This document shows positions 56,506-64,000 of a DNA stretch of 64,000 bases, piece after piece (position 1 is the stretch's first letter; each line of letters starts with the position of its first letter). A model generated the notes under the pieces. It ran no database searches. It saw only the letters and a program-made list of their open reading frames with translations, and was not told the origin of the DNA. A program made the position numbers and the translations under genes. Source of the DNA: Phyllobacterium myrsinacearum. Its GTDB lineage: Bacteria; Pseudomonadota; Alphaproteobacteria; Rhizobiales; Rhizobiaceae. The stretch spans positions 671,314 through 735,313 of the forward strand of contig NZ_JACGXN010000001.1 in the NCBI RefSeq assembly GCF_014138285.1, written 5' to 3'.

Positions 56506-57831
56506 CTATTCGGCAGCGTGCAACACAGGCGCGGGCACGCCTTCGGGCCGCGGCCCGCCATACACCCAATCCAGCAGCTCCACCGTATGAACAATGGGCA
56601 GTTTCGCAGCACCGGCAATCTGAGTGATGCAGCCGATATTGCCGGTGGCGACGATACTGGCTCCTGTTGCCTCGATATTTTTCACCTTGCGGTCACGCAG
56701 CGTGCGGGCAATCTCCGCCTGCATGATGTTGTAGGTTCCGGCGGACCCGCAGCAAAGATGCCCCTCCGCTGGCTCCCGGACGGTAAAGCCAGCCGCCTTC
56801 AGCAAATCCTTCGGTTGCCGCGTCAATTTCTGGCCATGCTGCATCGAACAGGCCGAGTGATAGGCAACGACCATGTCCGTCTGACGTTGCGGCGCAGGCA
56901 GATCGAGGGTGGTCAGATATTCAGTGATATCCCTTGCAAGACCTGAGATAACGGCGGCCTTGTCACGGTAGTCCGGATCAAGCCGCAGCATATAGCCATA
57001 ATCCTTGATCGTTGTGCCACAGCCGGAAGCTGTCACGATGATGGCGTCGAGCCCGCCATTGTTCAATTCACGCGTCCAGACATCGACATTGCGGCGGGCA
57101 TCGTCCAGCGCGGCTTCGTCGCGCCCCATATGATGAACGAGCGAGCCGCAGCAGCCCTCGCCCTTCGGCACGACGACCTCGATGCCGAAGCGGGTCAGAA
57201 GACGGATCGTCGCTTCATTGATAGCGGGTTTCAGCACCGGCTGGGCGCAACCGGTCAATATCGCGACCCGCCCCTTCCTTTCCATCACAGGTTTATGCAG
57301 GCCAGGCGCCGCAAAGCGTGATTTTGCCGGAACGGATTTCGGCGCAAGATCGAGCATGGCAGCGACAGGTTTTAGCACCGGAATGGCGCGGAACAGCGGC
57401 GCGAAGGGGCGGCCGAATTTCGCCGCCGTCAATGACAGCCGGAAACGTGATGGGTAGGGCAGGACAAAAGCCAGCAACGCCCGGATGAAACGGTTCATCA
57501 CCGGGCGTTTGTAGGTTTTTTCGATGTGGGCCCGGGCATGATCGACCAGATGCATATAATTCACGCCCGACGGGCAGGTTGTCATGCAGGCGAGGCAGGA
57601 CAGACAGCGGTCGACATGTTTGACGATCTGCTCATCGGCAGGGCGGCCATTTTCCAGCATATCCTTGATGAGATAGATGCGCCCGCGCGGACTGTCGAGC
57701 TCATTGCCCAGCGTGACATAGGTCGGACACGTCGCGGTGCAGAAGCCGCAATGGACGCATTTGCGCAGAATCTTTTCGGACTCGGCAACTCCGGGGTCAA
57801 GCAATTGTTGCGGGGTGAAATTGGTCTGCAT
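56506..57831 (-). CDS. glcF: Glycolate oxidase iron-sulfur subunit
   Basis: 441 residues. Two ferredoxin-like 4Fe-4S motifs lie near the start (CVHCGFCTATCPTY, about 25-38; CLSCLACMTTCPSG, about 75-88). Two CCG domains in the C-terminal half (GCCGSLVHH; CCGSAGTYNI) complete it. It passes electrons from GlcD to the quinone pool. AGGAG lies 6 nt before the ATG at 57831 (MQTNFTPQQLLDPG), which decides the start. It is last in the glc operon, 1 nt from glcE. Confidence 0.95.
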   Translation of the reverse strand: MQTNFTPQQLLDPGVAESEKILRKCVHCGFCTATCPTYVTLGNELDSPRGRIYLIKDMLENGRPADEQIVKHVDRCLSCLACMTTCPSGVNYMHLVDHARAHIEKTYKRPVMNRFIRALLAFVLPYPSRFRLSLTAAKFGRPFAPLFRAIPVLKPVAAMLDLAPKSVPAKSRFAAPGLHKPVMERKGRVAILTGCAQPVLKPAINEATIRLLTRFGIEVVVPKGEGCCGSLVHHMGRDEAALDDARRNVDVWTRELNNGGLDAIIVTASGCGTTIKDYGYMLRLDPDYRDKAAVISGLARDITEYLTTLDLPAPQRQTDMVVAYHSACSMQHGQKLTRQPKDLLKAAGFTVREPAEGHLCCGSAGTYNIMQAEIARTLRDRKVKNIEATGASIVATGNIGCITQIAGAAKLPIVHTVELLDWVYGGPRPEGVPAPVLHAAE

Positions 57832-57832
57832 A

Positions 57833-59044
57833 CTACACTCCTGCAACCATGCGTCCGGGATTAAGGATTCCATCCGGGTCAAATTGCTGTTTCAGTCGCT
57901 TTGACAGAGCCGCCAGCGCGGCAGGTTGCGGTTCGAAGACGGGAATGGCCGCGCGAACAGCGACGGGCGCGCGCACCAATGTGGCGTGGCCGCCACCATA
58001 TTTGCGGATCAATACCCGTACCGCTTCGGCTTCTGGCTCACTCTCAAGCCGCATCCAGACAAGCCCGCCCTGGCAGTCATAATAAGCATCGACTGCAGCA
58101 CCCATGCGCATGGATGCCACCAGCTTGTAAGCTTCCATCGGTGCCATGGACACGCGCCAGACCGGCCGCTCGGTTCCGTCGGCAAACGGGATGACATCAC
58201 GCACTTCCTGCCAGAGTTTGCGTGATATATCCCCCGAAATTTCCTCGATAGCGCCCGCCGAGGACAGCAGCCCCCGCAGCATGATCACCCGGTCGACAAC
58301 GGAAGGCGCAAAGCCCTCCAGTCGCAATATTGTCGAAGCCTCGCCTTTCAGGACACCATCAACAAGCCGTCCGCAAATATTTACCGGCAGATGTGCCGCT
58401 GATGCCACCTCACCGCTCGAACCCATGGCGATTGCCATCGCACGCGCAGCTTCATCATCCATCAGGCCGCGAACGACAAGCGTCGTTTCCGTTTCCGGCG
58501 CGGGCAGAACCTTGAAGGTGATTTCCGTGGCGATGCCAAGGGTACCCCAGGAATTGGCCATGCCCTTGGAAAGATCGTAGCCGGTCACGTTCTTCACCAC
58601 CCGGCCGCCTGATTTGAACAGCTCACCGCGCCCCGACACCACCCGCACGCCCAGCACATGATCGCGGGCGGATCCCGCCTTCAACCGGCGCGGACCACAG
58701 AGATTGGTGGCAAGCACACCGCCAAGGCTGCCCTGTCCCGCCGCCTGTCCCAGCAACGGTCCGTAATCCATGGGCTCGAACTGAAACGCCTGCCCCTTGG
58801 ACGCAAGAAGGGCTTCCAGTTCAGCAATGGGTGTTCCCGCCCTGGCGCTCAGCACCAGTTCATCAGGTTCATACAATGTGACGCCGGAATAGTTTGACAA
58901 CGCGATTGTATGCTCGGTCTGCAGGGGACGGCCGAGACCACGTTTGGACCCATGGCCGCAGACCTCTACAGGCGCGCTTTCGGACAATGCCCATTGTACG
59001 GCCTCGACAATCTCGGCTTCGGTGGATGGTGTGAATACGGTCAT
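57833..59044 (-). CDS. glcE: Glycolate oxidase FAD-binding subunit
   Basis: 403 residues of the FAD-linked oxidase C-type family. FAD-binding segments are VCGHGSKRGLGRPLQ, LGQAAGQGSLGGVLATNLCG and KNVTGYDLSKGMANSWGTLG. It forms the glycolate oxidase complex with GlcD and GlcF at the inner membrane. The start at 59044 (MTVFTPSTEAEIVEAVQWAL) follows the unknown gene by 1 nt. Confidence 0.95.
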   Translation of the reverse strand: MTVFTPSTEAEIVEAVQWALSESAPVEVCGHGSKRGLGRPLQTEHTIALSNYSGVTLYEPDELVLSARAGTPIAELEALLASKGQAFQFEPMDYGPLLGQAAGQGSLGGVLATNLCGPRRLKAGSARDHVLGVRVVSGRGELFKSGGRVVKNVTGYDLSKGMANSWGTLGIATEITFKVLPAPETETTLVVRGLMDDEAARAMAIAMGSSGEVASAAHLPVNICGRLVDGVLKGEASTILRLEGFAPSVVDRVIMLRGLLSSAGAIEEISGDISRKLWQEVRDVIPFADGTERPVWRVSMAPMEAYKLVASMRMGAAVDAYYDCQGGLVWMRLESEPEAEAVRVLIRKYGGGHATLVRAPVAVRAAIPVFEPQPAALAALSKRLKQQFDPDGILNPGRMVAGV

Positions 59045-59045
59045 G

Positions 59046-59615
59046 TCATCGTCCATCCAGAAAGCTCCGGCCACGCGGCGAAAGCCGGTAGCCAATGTCG
59101 AGACTGATGGTCAAGCCGACCTCCTTGAGTTTGCGCACGTCACGCTTGAATTTGAGTTTTTCAACGTCGAGCTGCGCAGCCAGATCGGCCGCCGCCATTC
59201 CCGGATGATCAGCAATCAACTGGAGTATTTTCCTGTGGTAGCCCGCATGCCCGGCCGCCTTGTCCCAACGTCCAAGCTGGTCCGCCAGTCCTGCGATAAC
59301 TGTTTGAGACAGCATCTCGTCCCGCAGCGACGTTCTCTCGTCTGCTTCTACTCCTGCGATAACAATGCGATAGAGCGATCCATCGCCCTTGCCCAGATCG
59401 CGTTCCAACGCAGCAACATCCTCAAATCCCGCACGCCTTGCCTCTTCGGCCGTACATTTTTCCGGCTCGATCAGAGTCACTTCGCCTATCAGAAGAGAAC
59501 CGATTTTTGTACGCAGGCGCGAGCCTGTCTTGACGGTTGGCCGGGTCCAACGCCGGAACGCCAGATCGACATCCCCGCGCGCAATGGCGTCAAGTGTATG
59601 TGCCTTGAACAGCAT
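59046..59615 (-). CDS. Unknown protein embedded in the glycolate oxidase operon (ASCH/PUA-like plus winged-helix)
   Basis: 189 residues. The first half (about 1-120) reads FKAHTLDAIARGDVDLAFRR and SRLRTKIGSLLIGEVTLIEP, which resembles ASCH/PUA-like nucleotide- or RNA-binding domains. The second half (about 125-189) has a helix-turn-helix-like pattern (KILQLIADHPGMAAADLAAQ, then KFKRDVRKLKEVGLTISL) like a winged helix. It sits 3 nt after glcD and 1 nt before glcE, so it must be translated with the oxidase. The function is unknown; a regulator or an assembly/sensing partner is plausible. Domain calls come from pattern, not search. Confidence 0.65.
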   Translation of the reverse strand: MLFKAHTLDAIARGDVDLAFRRWTRPTVKTGSRLRTKIGSLLIGEVTLIEPEKCTAEEARRAGFEDVAALERDLGKGDGSLYRIVIAGVEADERTSLRDEMLSQTVIAGLADQLGRWDKAAGHAGYHRKILQLIADHPGMAAADLAAQLDVEKLKFKRDVRKLKEVGLTISLDIGYRLSPRGRSFLDGR

Positions 59616-59618
59616 CGG

Positions 59619-61115
59619 TCAGAATCTCGGAATATCGGGAAACGGCACCTGGCCGCGGTGCACATGCATGCGCCCCAGCTCGGCGCAGCGATGCAGTTGC
59701 GGAAAGACTTTTCCAGGGTTGAGCAGATGCTTGTCATCAAAGGCGCATTTCACGCGAATCTGCTGGTTGAGATCAATCTCGTTGAACATCTCAGGCATGA
59801 GATCGCGTTTCTCGACACCCACGCCATGCTCGCCGGTGAGGACACCCCCCACCTTGACGCACAGCCGCAGGATATCGGCGCCAAAATCTTCCGCCTTGCG
59901 CAGTTGATCGGGGATATTGGCATCATAAAGGATGAGTGGGTGAAGGTTGCCATCACCCGCATGAAAGACATTGGCAACGCGCAGCCCGTATTTTTCCGAA
60001 AGCGCCCGCATGCCCGCCAGGACCTGCGGCAGTTCCTTGCGCGGGATTGTGCCGTCCATGCAGAGGTAATCGGGAGAAATGCGCCCGACGGCGGGAAATG
60101 CCGCCTTGCGCCCTGCCCAGAACGTCATCCTCTCCTCTTCGCTCTGCGATATGACGCAGGAGGAAGCGCCATTCTTTCCGGCGATCTTCTCGACCATGTC
60201 GATCAGGTGGTTGACCTCCACTGCCGGGCCGTCGAGTTCGATAATCAGCAGCGCTTCGACGTCGAGTGGATAGCCCGCATGGACGAAATCTTCAGCGGCA
60301 TGGATCGCCGGGCGATCCATCATCTCCATGCCGCCGGGGATGATGCCGGCGGCGATAATATCGGCAACGCATTGCCCGGCGGTCTCACTCGTGGGAAAGC
60401 CGACCATCAGCGCGCGGGCCGTGGCAGGCTTCTGCAGAATGCGGACCGTCACTTCCGTCACCACGCCCAGCAGCCCCTCCGAACCGGTCATCAGGCCGAG
60501 CAGATCATAGCCTTCCGAATCCAGATGCTTGCCGCCAAGCCGCACGACCTCACCGCTGATGAGTACCATTTCCAGCCCGAGGACATTGTTGGCCGTGAGC
60601 CCGTATTTCAGGCAATGCACGCCGCCGGAGTTTTCCGCGACATTCCCGCCGATCGAACAGGCAATCTGCGACGACGGGTCCGGCGCATAGTAAAAGCCTT
60701 CATGCTCCACTGCCTTGGTGATACCGAGATTGGTCACACCCGGCTGCACGACAGCCACACGGTTCGGATAGTCGATTTCGAGGATACGATTAAAACGGGA
60801 CATGACGAGGAGGACCGCGTCTTCCAGAGGCAAAGCGCCGCCGGACAGCGAGGTCCCCGACCCGCGCGGTACCACCTTCACATTGTTGTCGTGGCAATAT
60901 TTCAGGATTTGCGAGACCTGCCGCACGGTCTGCGGTAGCACGACAACGAGCGGAAGCTGGTGGTACGCAGTCAGCGCATCGGATTCAAAGGCACGCATTT
61001 CGTTGGTAATGTCAACGACCCCTTCACCCGGGACAATGGCCTGCAGGGCGGCAACGATCTCTGTCCGGCGCGACATGGTCGCTGCGTCGGCTTTCGGCAT
61101 CACCAATCCGGACAT
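59619..61115 (-). CDS. glcD: Glycolate oxidase subunit GlcD
   Basis: 498 residues (E. coli GlcD has 499). The FAD-binding PCMH domain has VVPRGSGTSLSGGALPLEDA and GGNVAENSGGVHCLKYGLTA. The substrate domain has VFHAGDGNLHPLILYDA and GVLTGEHGVGVEKRDLMPEM. It oxidises glycolate to glyoxylate. A GGAGGTTTC sequence precedes the ATG at 61115 (MSGLVMPKADAATMSRRTEI). It is first in the operon, 28 nt from a 9-5-9 operator. Confidence 0.97.
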   Translation of the reverse strand: MSGLVMPKADAATMSRRTEIVAALQAIVPGEGVVDITNEMRAFESDALTAYHQLPLVVVLPQTVRQVSQILKYCHDNNVKVVPRGSGTSLSGGALPLEDAVLLVMSRFNRILEIDYPNRVAVVQPGVTNLGITKAVEHEGFYYAPDPSSQIACSIGGNVAENSGGVHCLKYGLTANNVLGLEMVLISGEVVRLGGKHLDSEGYDLLGLMTGSEGLLGVVTEVTVRILQKPATARALMVGFPTSETAGQCVADIIAAGIIPGGMEMMDRPAIHAAEDFVHAGYPLDVEALLIIELDGPAVEVNHLIDMVEKIAGKNGASSCVISQSEEERMTFWAGRKAAFPAVGRISPDYLCMDGTIPRKELPQVLAGMRALSEKYGLRVANVFHAGDGNLHPLILYDANIPDQLRKAEDFGADILRLCVKVGGVLTGEHGVGVEKRDLMPEMFNEIDLNQQIRVKCAFDDKHLLNPGKVFPQLHRCAELGRMHVHRGQVPFPDIPRF

Positions 61116-61142
61116 GAAACCTCCCTCCAGCAAATTCCATAA

Positions 61143-61165
61143 ACTGGTAAATTATGTTTACCAGT
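61143..61165. promoter_or_regulatory. Operator-like palindrome upstream of glcD
   Basis: ACTGGTAAA-TTATG-TTTACCAGT has perfect 9-bp arms. It lies 28 nt before the glcD start. The TGGTAAA-N5-TTTACCA core resembles GntR/FadR-family operators, so a GlcC-like regulator is likely; none is encoded in the window. Confidence 0.7.
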
Positions 61166-61173
61166 CACTATTC

Positions 61174-61196
61174 CAGTTTGTAAACAGTCTAAACTG
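61174..61196. promoter_or_regulatory. Second palindrome upstream of glcD
   Basis: CAGTTT-N11-AAACTG with an internal GTTTGTAAAC palindrome (61176-61185). It lies 8 nt beyond the first palindrome and may be a second, weaker operator. Confidence 0.4.
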
Positions 61197-61242
61197 TTGA
61201 TCATCATGCGTCATGGGCAGCGCGCTGCCAAAGTGACGCGTT

Positions 61243-61893
61243 TCAATCCCGGGAACGCAGTGTGTCAAACCCCGACACAAGGGCCAAAAGGCCAAATTCA
61301 AAACCATCGTCGGCAGGCACGTTTTCAAACCTGGCGAAGACCTGGGCCAGCATCGGGAATTGCGTAGCGATATCCGCCTCAGCGTGAATGTCACGTGCCG
61401 CTGCTGTTTGACTGTTCTCCGCCAGGGATGCTTGTTGCTCGAGAACGGAACCCACGACGTAATGCCCTATCACCTGAAGAATATGCGCTGCAGACACAAG
61501 GTCAAAGCCAGCGGCAACCATGAACTGGACTTGTGCCTCAGCCGCCGGATACAGCGCCGGGCTGGGCCGCGATCCCGCATGAACTCTGGCCCCATCGCGA
61601 TAGGCAAGCAGTGCTCTCCGGAAACTGCGTGCATTTTCGATCAAAAAATGGCGCCAGTCTTCACCTGATACAGGCAACGAGCGCGTGTGATTTTCAACCA
61701 GCATTGCCTCGGCCAGAGCATCCAGCAAGGCAGCCTTGTCCTTGAAGTGCCAGTACAATGCCGGCTGCTGAACACCCAGAGCCGTCGCGATACGTCTTGT
61801 GGTCAGGCCGTCAACGCCGGTTTCATCGAGGAGGTCCAGAGCCGCCCGGATAACCGTCTCACGCTGCAGTTTTATGTCGCTTCGTTTTGCCAT
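61243..61893 (-). CDS. tetR: Tetracycline repressor-type TetR
   Basis: 216 residues. The HTH region reads VIRAALDLLDETGVDGLTTR and ALGVQQPALYWHFKDKAALL, followed by the ligand-binding TetR_C region (SFRRALLAYRDGARVHAGSR). These match true tetracycline repressors (class A-like), beyond the general TetR family. It is divergent from tetA with two tet-operator-like palindromes in the 68-nt gap. The ATG at 61893 is preferred to 61902. Confidence 0.9.
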   Translation of the reverse strand: MAKRSDIKLQRETVIRAALDLLDETGVDGLTTRRIATALGVQQPALYWHFKDKAALLDALAEAMLVENHTRSLPVSGEDWRHFLIENARSFRRALLAYRDGARVHAGSRPSPALYPAAEAQVQFMVAAGFDLVSAAHILQVIGHYVVGSVLEQQASLAENSQTAAARDIHAEADIATQFPMLAQVFARFENVPADDGFEFGLLALVSGFDTLRSRD

Positions 61894-61902
61894 GCTTGAC
61901 AA

Positions 61903-61948
61903 TTTATCATCGATAAAGAATATATGTCCATAAACTTATCAATGATAA
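61903..61948. promoter_or_regulatory. Two tet-operator-like palindromes between tetR and tetA
   Basis: O1-like TTTATC-ATC-GATAAA (61903-61917) and O2-like TTATC-AAT-GATAA (61936-61948). The second contains TATCAATGATA, which fits the tet core TATCA-N-TGATA. A TTGACA -35 (61896-61901) with an AT-rich -10 near 61919-61924 overlaps O1, as expected for repression of tetA. Confidence 0.82.
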
Positions 61949-61961
61949 ATAAGAGTTTTCC

Positions 61962-63161
61962 GTGCCTTTCAACAAGTCTCTGACCATCATTCTGGCAACT
62001 GTTACACTCGATGCCATCGGTGTCGGAATTATCATGCCTGTCCTGCCGGAACTGCTGACGACGCTGACACATTCGCATGATGTCGCCATGCATTACGGCG
62101 TTCTCCTCGCGCTTTATGCGCTGATGCAGTTTCTTTGCGCCCCGCTGCTGGGTGCGCTGAGCGACCGTTTCGGCCGGCGACCGGTGATCCTTGTTTCCCT
62201 CGCCGGGGCAACGCTGGATTATCTGGTCATGGCGTCAGCGTTGGTACTGCCCCTTCTGTATATCGGCCGCATCGTTTCAGGGATCACCGGCGCAACCATG
62301 TCCGTAGCGAGCGCGGCGATCGCGGATATCACCCCGGAAAATGATCGGGCAAAGCGCTTTGGCATGATTGGCGCCTGTTTCGGCCTCGGCTTCATCGCGG
62401 GGCCGCTGCTTGGGGGTATCGCGGGGAATTTCGGTATTCATACGCCGTTTCTGCTCGCCATGGCGCTCAACGGCGTCAACTTCCTGCTTGCGTTCTTCTT
62501 CCTTCCCGAAACCAGCAGAGACGTGAAAACGCCGCTTTCACTGCAGAGCTTTAATCCCGTTGGTGGCTTCAGGTGGGTGACCGGCATCAGAGACCTTACA
62601 CCGCTCATTGTCGTGTTCACCCTGATACAGCTCGTTGGACAGGTCCCCGCAGCCCTGTGGATACTCTATACACAGGACCGCTTTCTCTGGAGCGTATCGA
62701 CCGTGGGGATTTCACTCGCGGCATTTGGCCTGTGCCACGCACTGGTGCAGGGACTGCTTACGGGCCCGGTCACGGAAAAGCTTGGCGAAAAACGCACGTT
62801 GGTCCTCGGAATGAGTCTGGACGGCATCGGTTATTTGCTGATGGCCTTTGCCAGCCAAAGCTGGATGGTTCTGCCGATCCTGCTCTTTCTTTCCATGGGC
62901 GGCATTGCTGCGCCTGCCCTCCAGTCGATCATCACCCGGCAGGTGGCTGAAACCAGAATCGGCGAAATTCAGGGTATCCTCGCCAGTGCCACAAGCCTGA
63001 CCGGCATCGTCGGGCCTGTCGCATTCACGGCCATCTATGCCGCCACCCGGACCGACTGGATCGGCTTTGTCTGGATTTCCGGCGCAGCCCTCTACATTCT
63101 CTGTATTCCGGTACTGCGGATCTTCGCCTGTCAAAGGGCAACCGATCCTTCAGGGGCTTGA
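61962..63161 (+). CDS. tetA: Tetracycline efflux MFS transporter
   Basis: 399 residues, 12 transmembrane helices. It shows the tetracycline/H+ antiporter signatures: [16 protein letters not shown] in helix 1, motif [17 protein letters not shown], and [20 protein letters not shown], all shared with Tn10/RP1-type TetA. The start is GTG at 61962. It exports Mg-tetracycline. It is divergent from tetR. There is no transposase or IS around it, so it looks chromosomally settled. Only sequence, not activity, supports resistance. Confidence 0.9.
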   Translation: MPFNKSLTIILATVTLDAIGVGIIMPVLPELLTTLTHSHDVAMHYGVLLALYALMQFLCAPLLGALSDRFGRRPVILVSLAGATLDYLVMASALVLPLLYIGRIVSGITGATMSVASAAIADITPENDRAKRFGMIGACFGLGFIAGPLLGGIAGNFGIHTPFLLAMALNGVNFLLAFFFLPETSRDVKTPLSLQSFNPVGGFRWVTGIRDLTPLIVVFTLIQLVGQVPAALWILYTQDRFLWSVSTVGISLAAFGLCHALVQGLLTGPVTEKLGEKRTLVLGMSLDGIGYLLMAFASQSWMVLPILLFLSMGGIAAPALQSIITRQVAETRIGEIQGILASATSLTGIVGPVAFTAIYAATRTDWIGFVWISGAALYILCIPVLRIFACQRATDPSGA

Positions 63162-63193
63162 CCTTATCTTCATCCGGCGGAAAGAGTGCGCCG

Positions 63194-64000
63194 ATGGATC
63201 ATCTGAATGATATGGAAATCTTTGCACGGGTTGTTTCGTCCGGAAGCATGTCGGCGGCCGGACGCGAACTCGGCGTGTCGCCGGCCGTCATTTCCAAGCG
63301 GCTGCGGCGGCTTGAAGAGCGGCTGGGCACACGCCTCTTACAGCGCACCACCCGGCAAATTGCCCTGACGGAAACCGGTCAGGGCTATTATGAACGGGTG
63401 CTGGCGATTCTTTCCGGTGTCGAAGAGGCGGATGCGTTTGTATCGCGCCGCTCGGAACAGGCGCAGGGCCTGCTGAAGGTTTCGGCGCCCACCACCTTCG
63501 GGCGGATGCATATTGCTCCGCATCTTGAGCCTTTCATGCGGGCAAACCCGGACCTTTCAATAAACCTGGTCCTGACCGATGAATTCGTCGACATCGTCGG
63601 TGAAGGCTATGACCTTGCCATTCGCATTGCCGAATTGTCGGACTCCAGTCTGGTGGCACGTAAACTCGCACCGGTACAGCGGTTTCTTGTCGCTTCGCCG
63701 CGCTATATCACCGAACATGGAACCCCGCGCGCCATTGCCGATCTCGACGGCCATATCTGCCTTGCCGCGCACAATGGCGATCCGTGGCGGCTGAACGGAC
63801 CGGACGGCGCAGTCAGCCTGCGCCCCACCGGACCGATTCTGACCAATTCAAGTGAGGTTGTGCGGGCGGCAGTGCTCGGCGGTCTTGGGATAGCGCTGCG
63901 TTCCACGTGGGATATCGGCCCTGAGCTTGCCACAGGCCATCTCGTACGCGTTCTCGAGGATTACGCTGCGTCGGATAATATCGCGATATACGCGATATAC
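63194..64000 (+). CDS. LysR-family regulator (partial, C-terminus beyond window)
   Basis: 269 codons to the right edge. The start is MDHLNDMEIFARVVSSGSMS, then AAGRELGVSPAVISKRLRRL (HTH), and an effector domain with LQRTTRQIALTETGQGYYER. It belongs to the common group of single-domain-type LysR proteins near transporters and oxidoreductases. It begins 32 nt after tetA on the same strand. Its target is not in the window. Confidence 0.88.
   Translation, partial: MDHLNDMEIFARVVSSGSMSAAGRELGVSPAVISKRLRRLEERLGTRLLQRTTRQIALTETGQGYYERVLAILSGVEEADAFVSRRSEQAQGLLKVSAPTTFGRMHIAPHLEPFMRANPDLSINLVLTDEFVDIVGEGYDLAIRIAELSDSSLVARKLAPVQRFLVASPRYITEHGTPRAIADLDGHICLAAHNGDPWRLNGPDGAVSLRPTGPILTNSSEVVRAAVLGGLGIALRSTWDIGPELATGHLVRVLEDYAASDNIAIYAIY

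Noticed and set aside
58944..60938. 664-codon open frame on the plus strand
   Set aside because: It is antisense to glcE, the unknown gene and glcD, which have clear family motifs; its translation has no recognisable domain and is Arg/His-rich as expected of a shadow.

Overview
The window is a GC-rich, densely coded chromosomal segment from an alphaproteobacterium, most likely a member of the Hyphomicrobiales in the Brucella/Ochrobactrum/Phyllobacterium range. This rests on gene content and order: hisS-hisZ-hisG, groES-groEL behind a CIRCE element, pmbA-cysQ-DUF4170-DUF374-waaA-lpxK, a DUF2093 gene next to mutL, and an NAD-dependent formate dehydrogenase beside a urea transporter. The genus is not fixed by what I can see. 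I found no rRNA or tRNA gene, CRISPR array, insertion sequence or prophage. Two genes run off the edges: fdsB on the left and a LysR gene on the right.

Layout. 1-1704: the end of a formate dehydrogenase operon (fdsB, fdsG) and its probable LysR regulator. 1770-7641: the urea ABC transporter operon urtABCDE on the minus strand. It is preceded by an exact sigma-54 promoter, has a strong hairpin after urtA, and carries a REP-like inverted repeat in the urtD-urtE gap. 7957-14471: a DUF442 phosphatase-like protein, an aspartate aminotransferase, an MBL-fold hydrolase, glutaryl-CoA dehydrogenase, mutL, a DUF2093 protein and a lipoprotein. 14466-20053: an envelope operon (pmbA, cysQ, DUF4170, DUF374 acyltransferase, waaA, lpxK) serving lipid A-Kdo assembly. 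20197-31004: a Kef-type antiporter, a patatin-like protein, an M16 peptidase pair, rsmD, rluB with a long disordered tail, tadA, a DUF4105 membrane protein and a lipoprotein. 31147-37147: ileS, a MipA/OmpV outer-membrane protein, ribF and a HAD hydrolase.

37271-47712 is the most accessory-looking part. Three HxlR regulators are each divergent from, or next to, an enzyme gene (glutathione transferase, zinc-type quinone reductase-like MDR, FMN reductase), and a palindrome lies in each divergent gap. Among them sit a zinc efflux pair (CDF transporter plus SmtB-type ArsR), an MFS pump, groESL, a second glutathione transferase, a VOC protein and a SRPBCC protein. The set looks like a redox/electrophile and metal stress neighbourhood.

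48009-63161: fumC, a DoxX protein behind a perfect 11-bp-arm palindrome, an exported methionine sulfoxide reductase pair (msrA, msrB), hisS-hisZ-hisG, tag, an L,D-transpeptidase, and the glycolate oxidase operon glcD-(unknown ASCH-like/wHTH gene)-glcE-glcF behind a perfect 9-5-9 operator. It ends with a chromosomal tetR/tetA pair with two tet-operator-like palindromes.

No clearly new multi-gene system is evident. The best leads are the unknown 189-residue protein embedded in the glycolate oxidase operon, the un-annotated operators (glcD, doxX, HxlR set), the structured leaders of ileS and hisS, and the sigma-54 promoter that ties urea uptake to nitrogen control.
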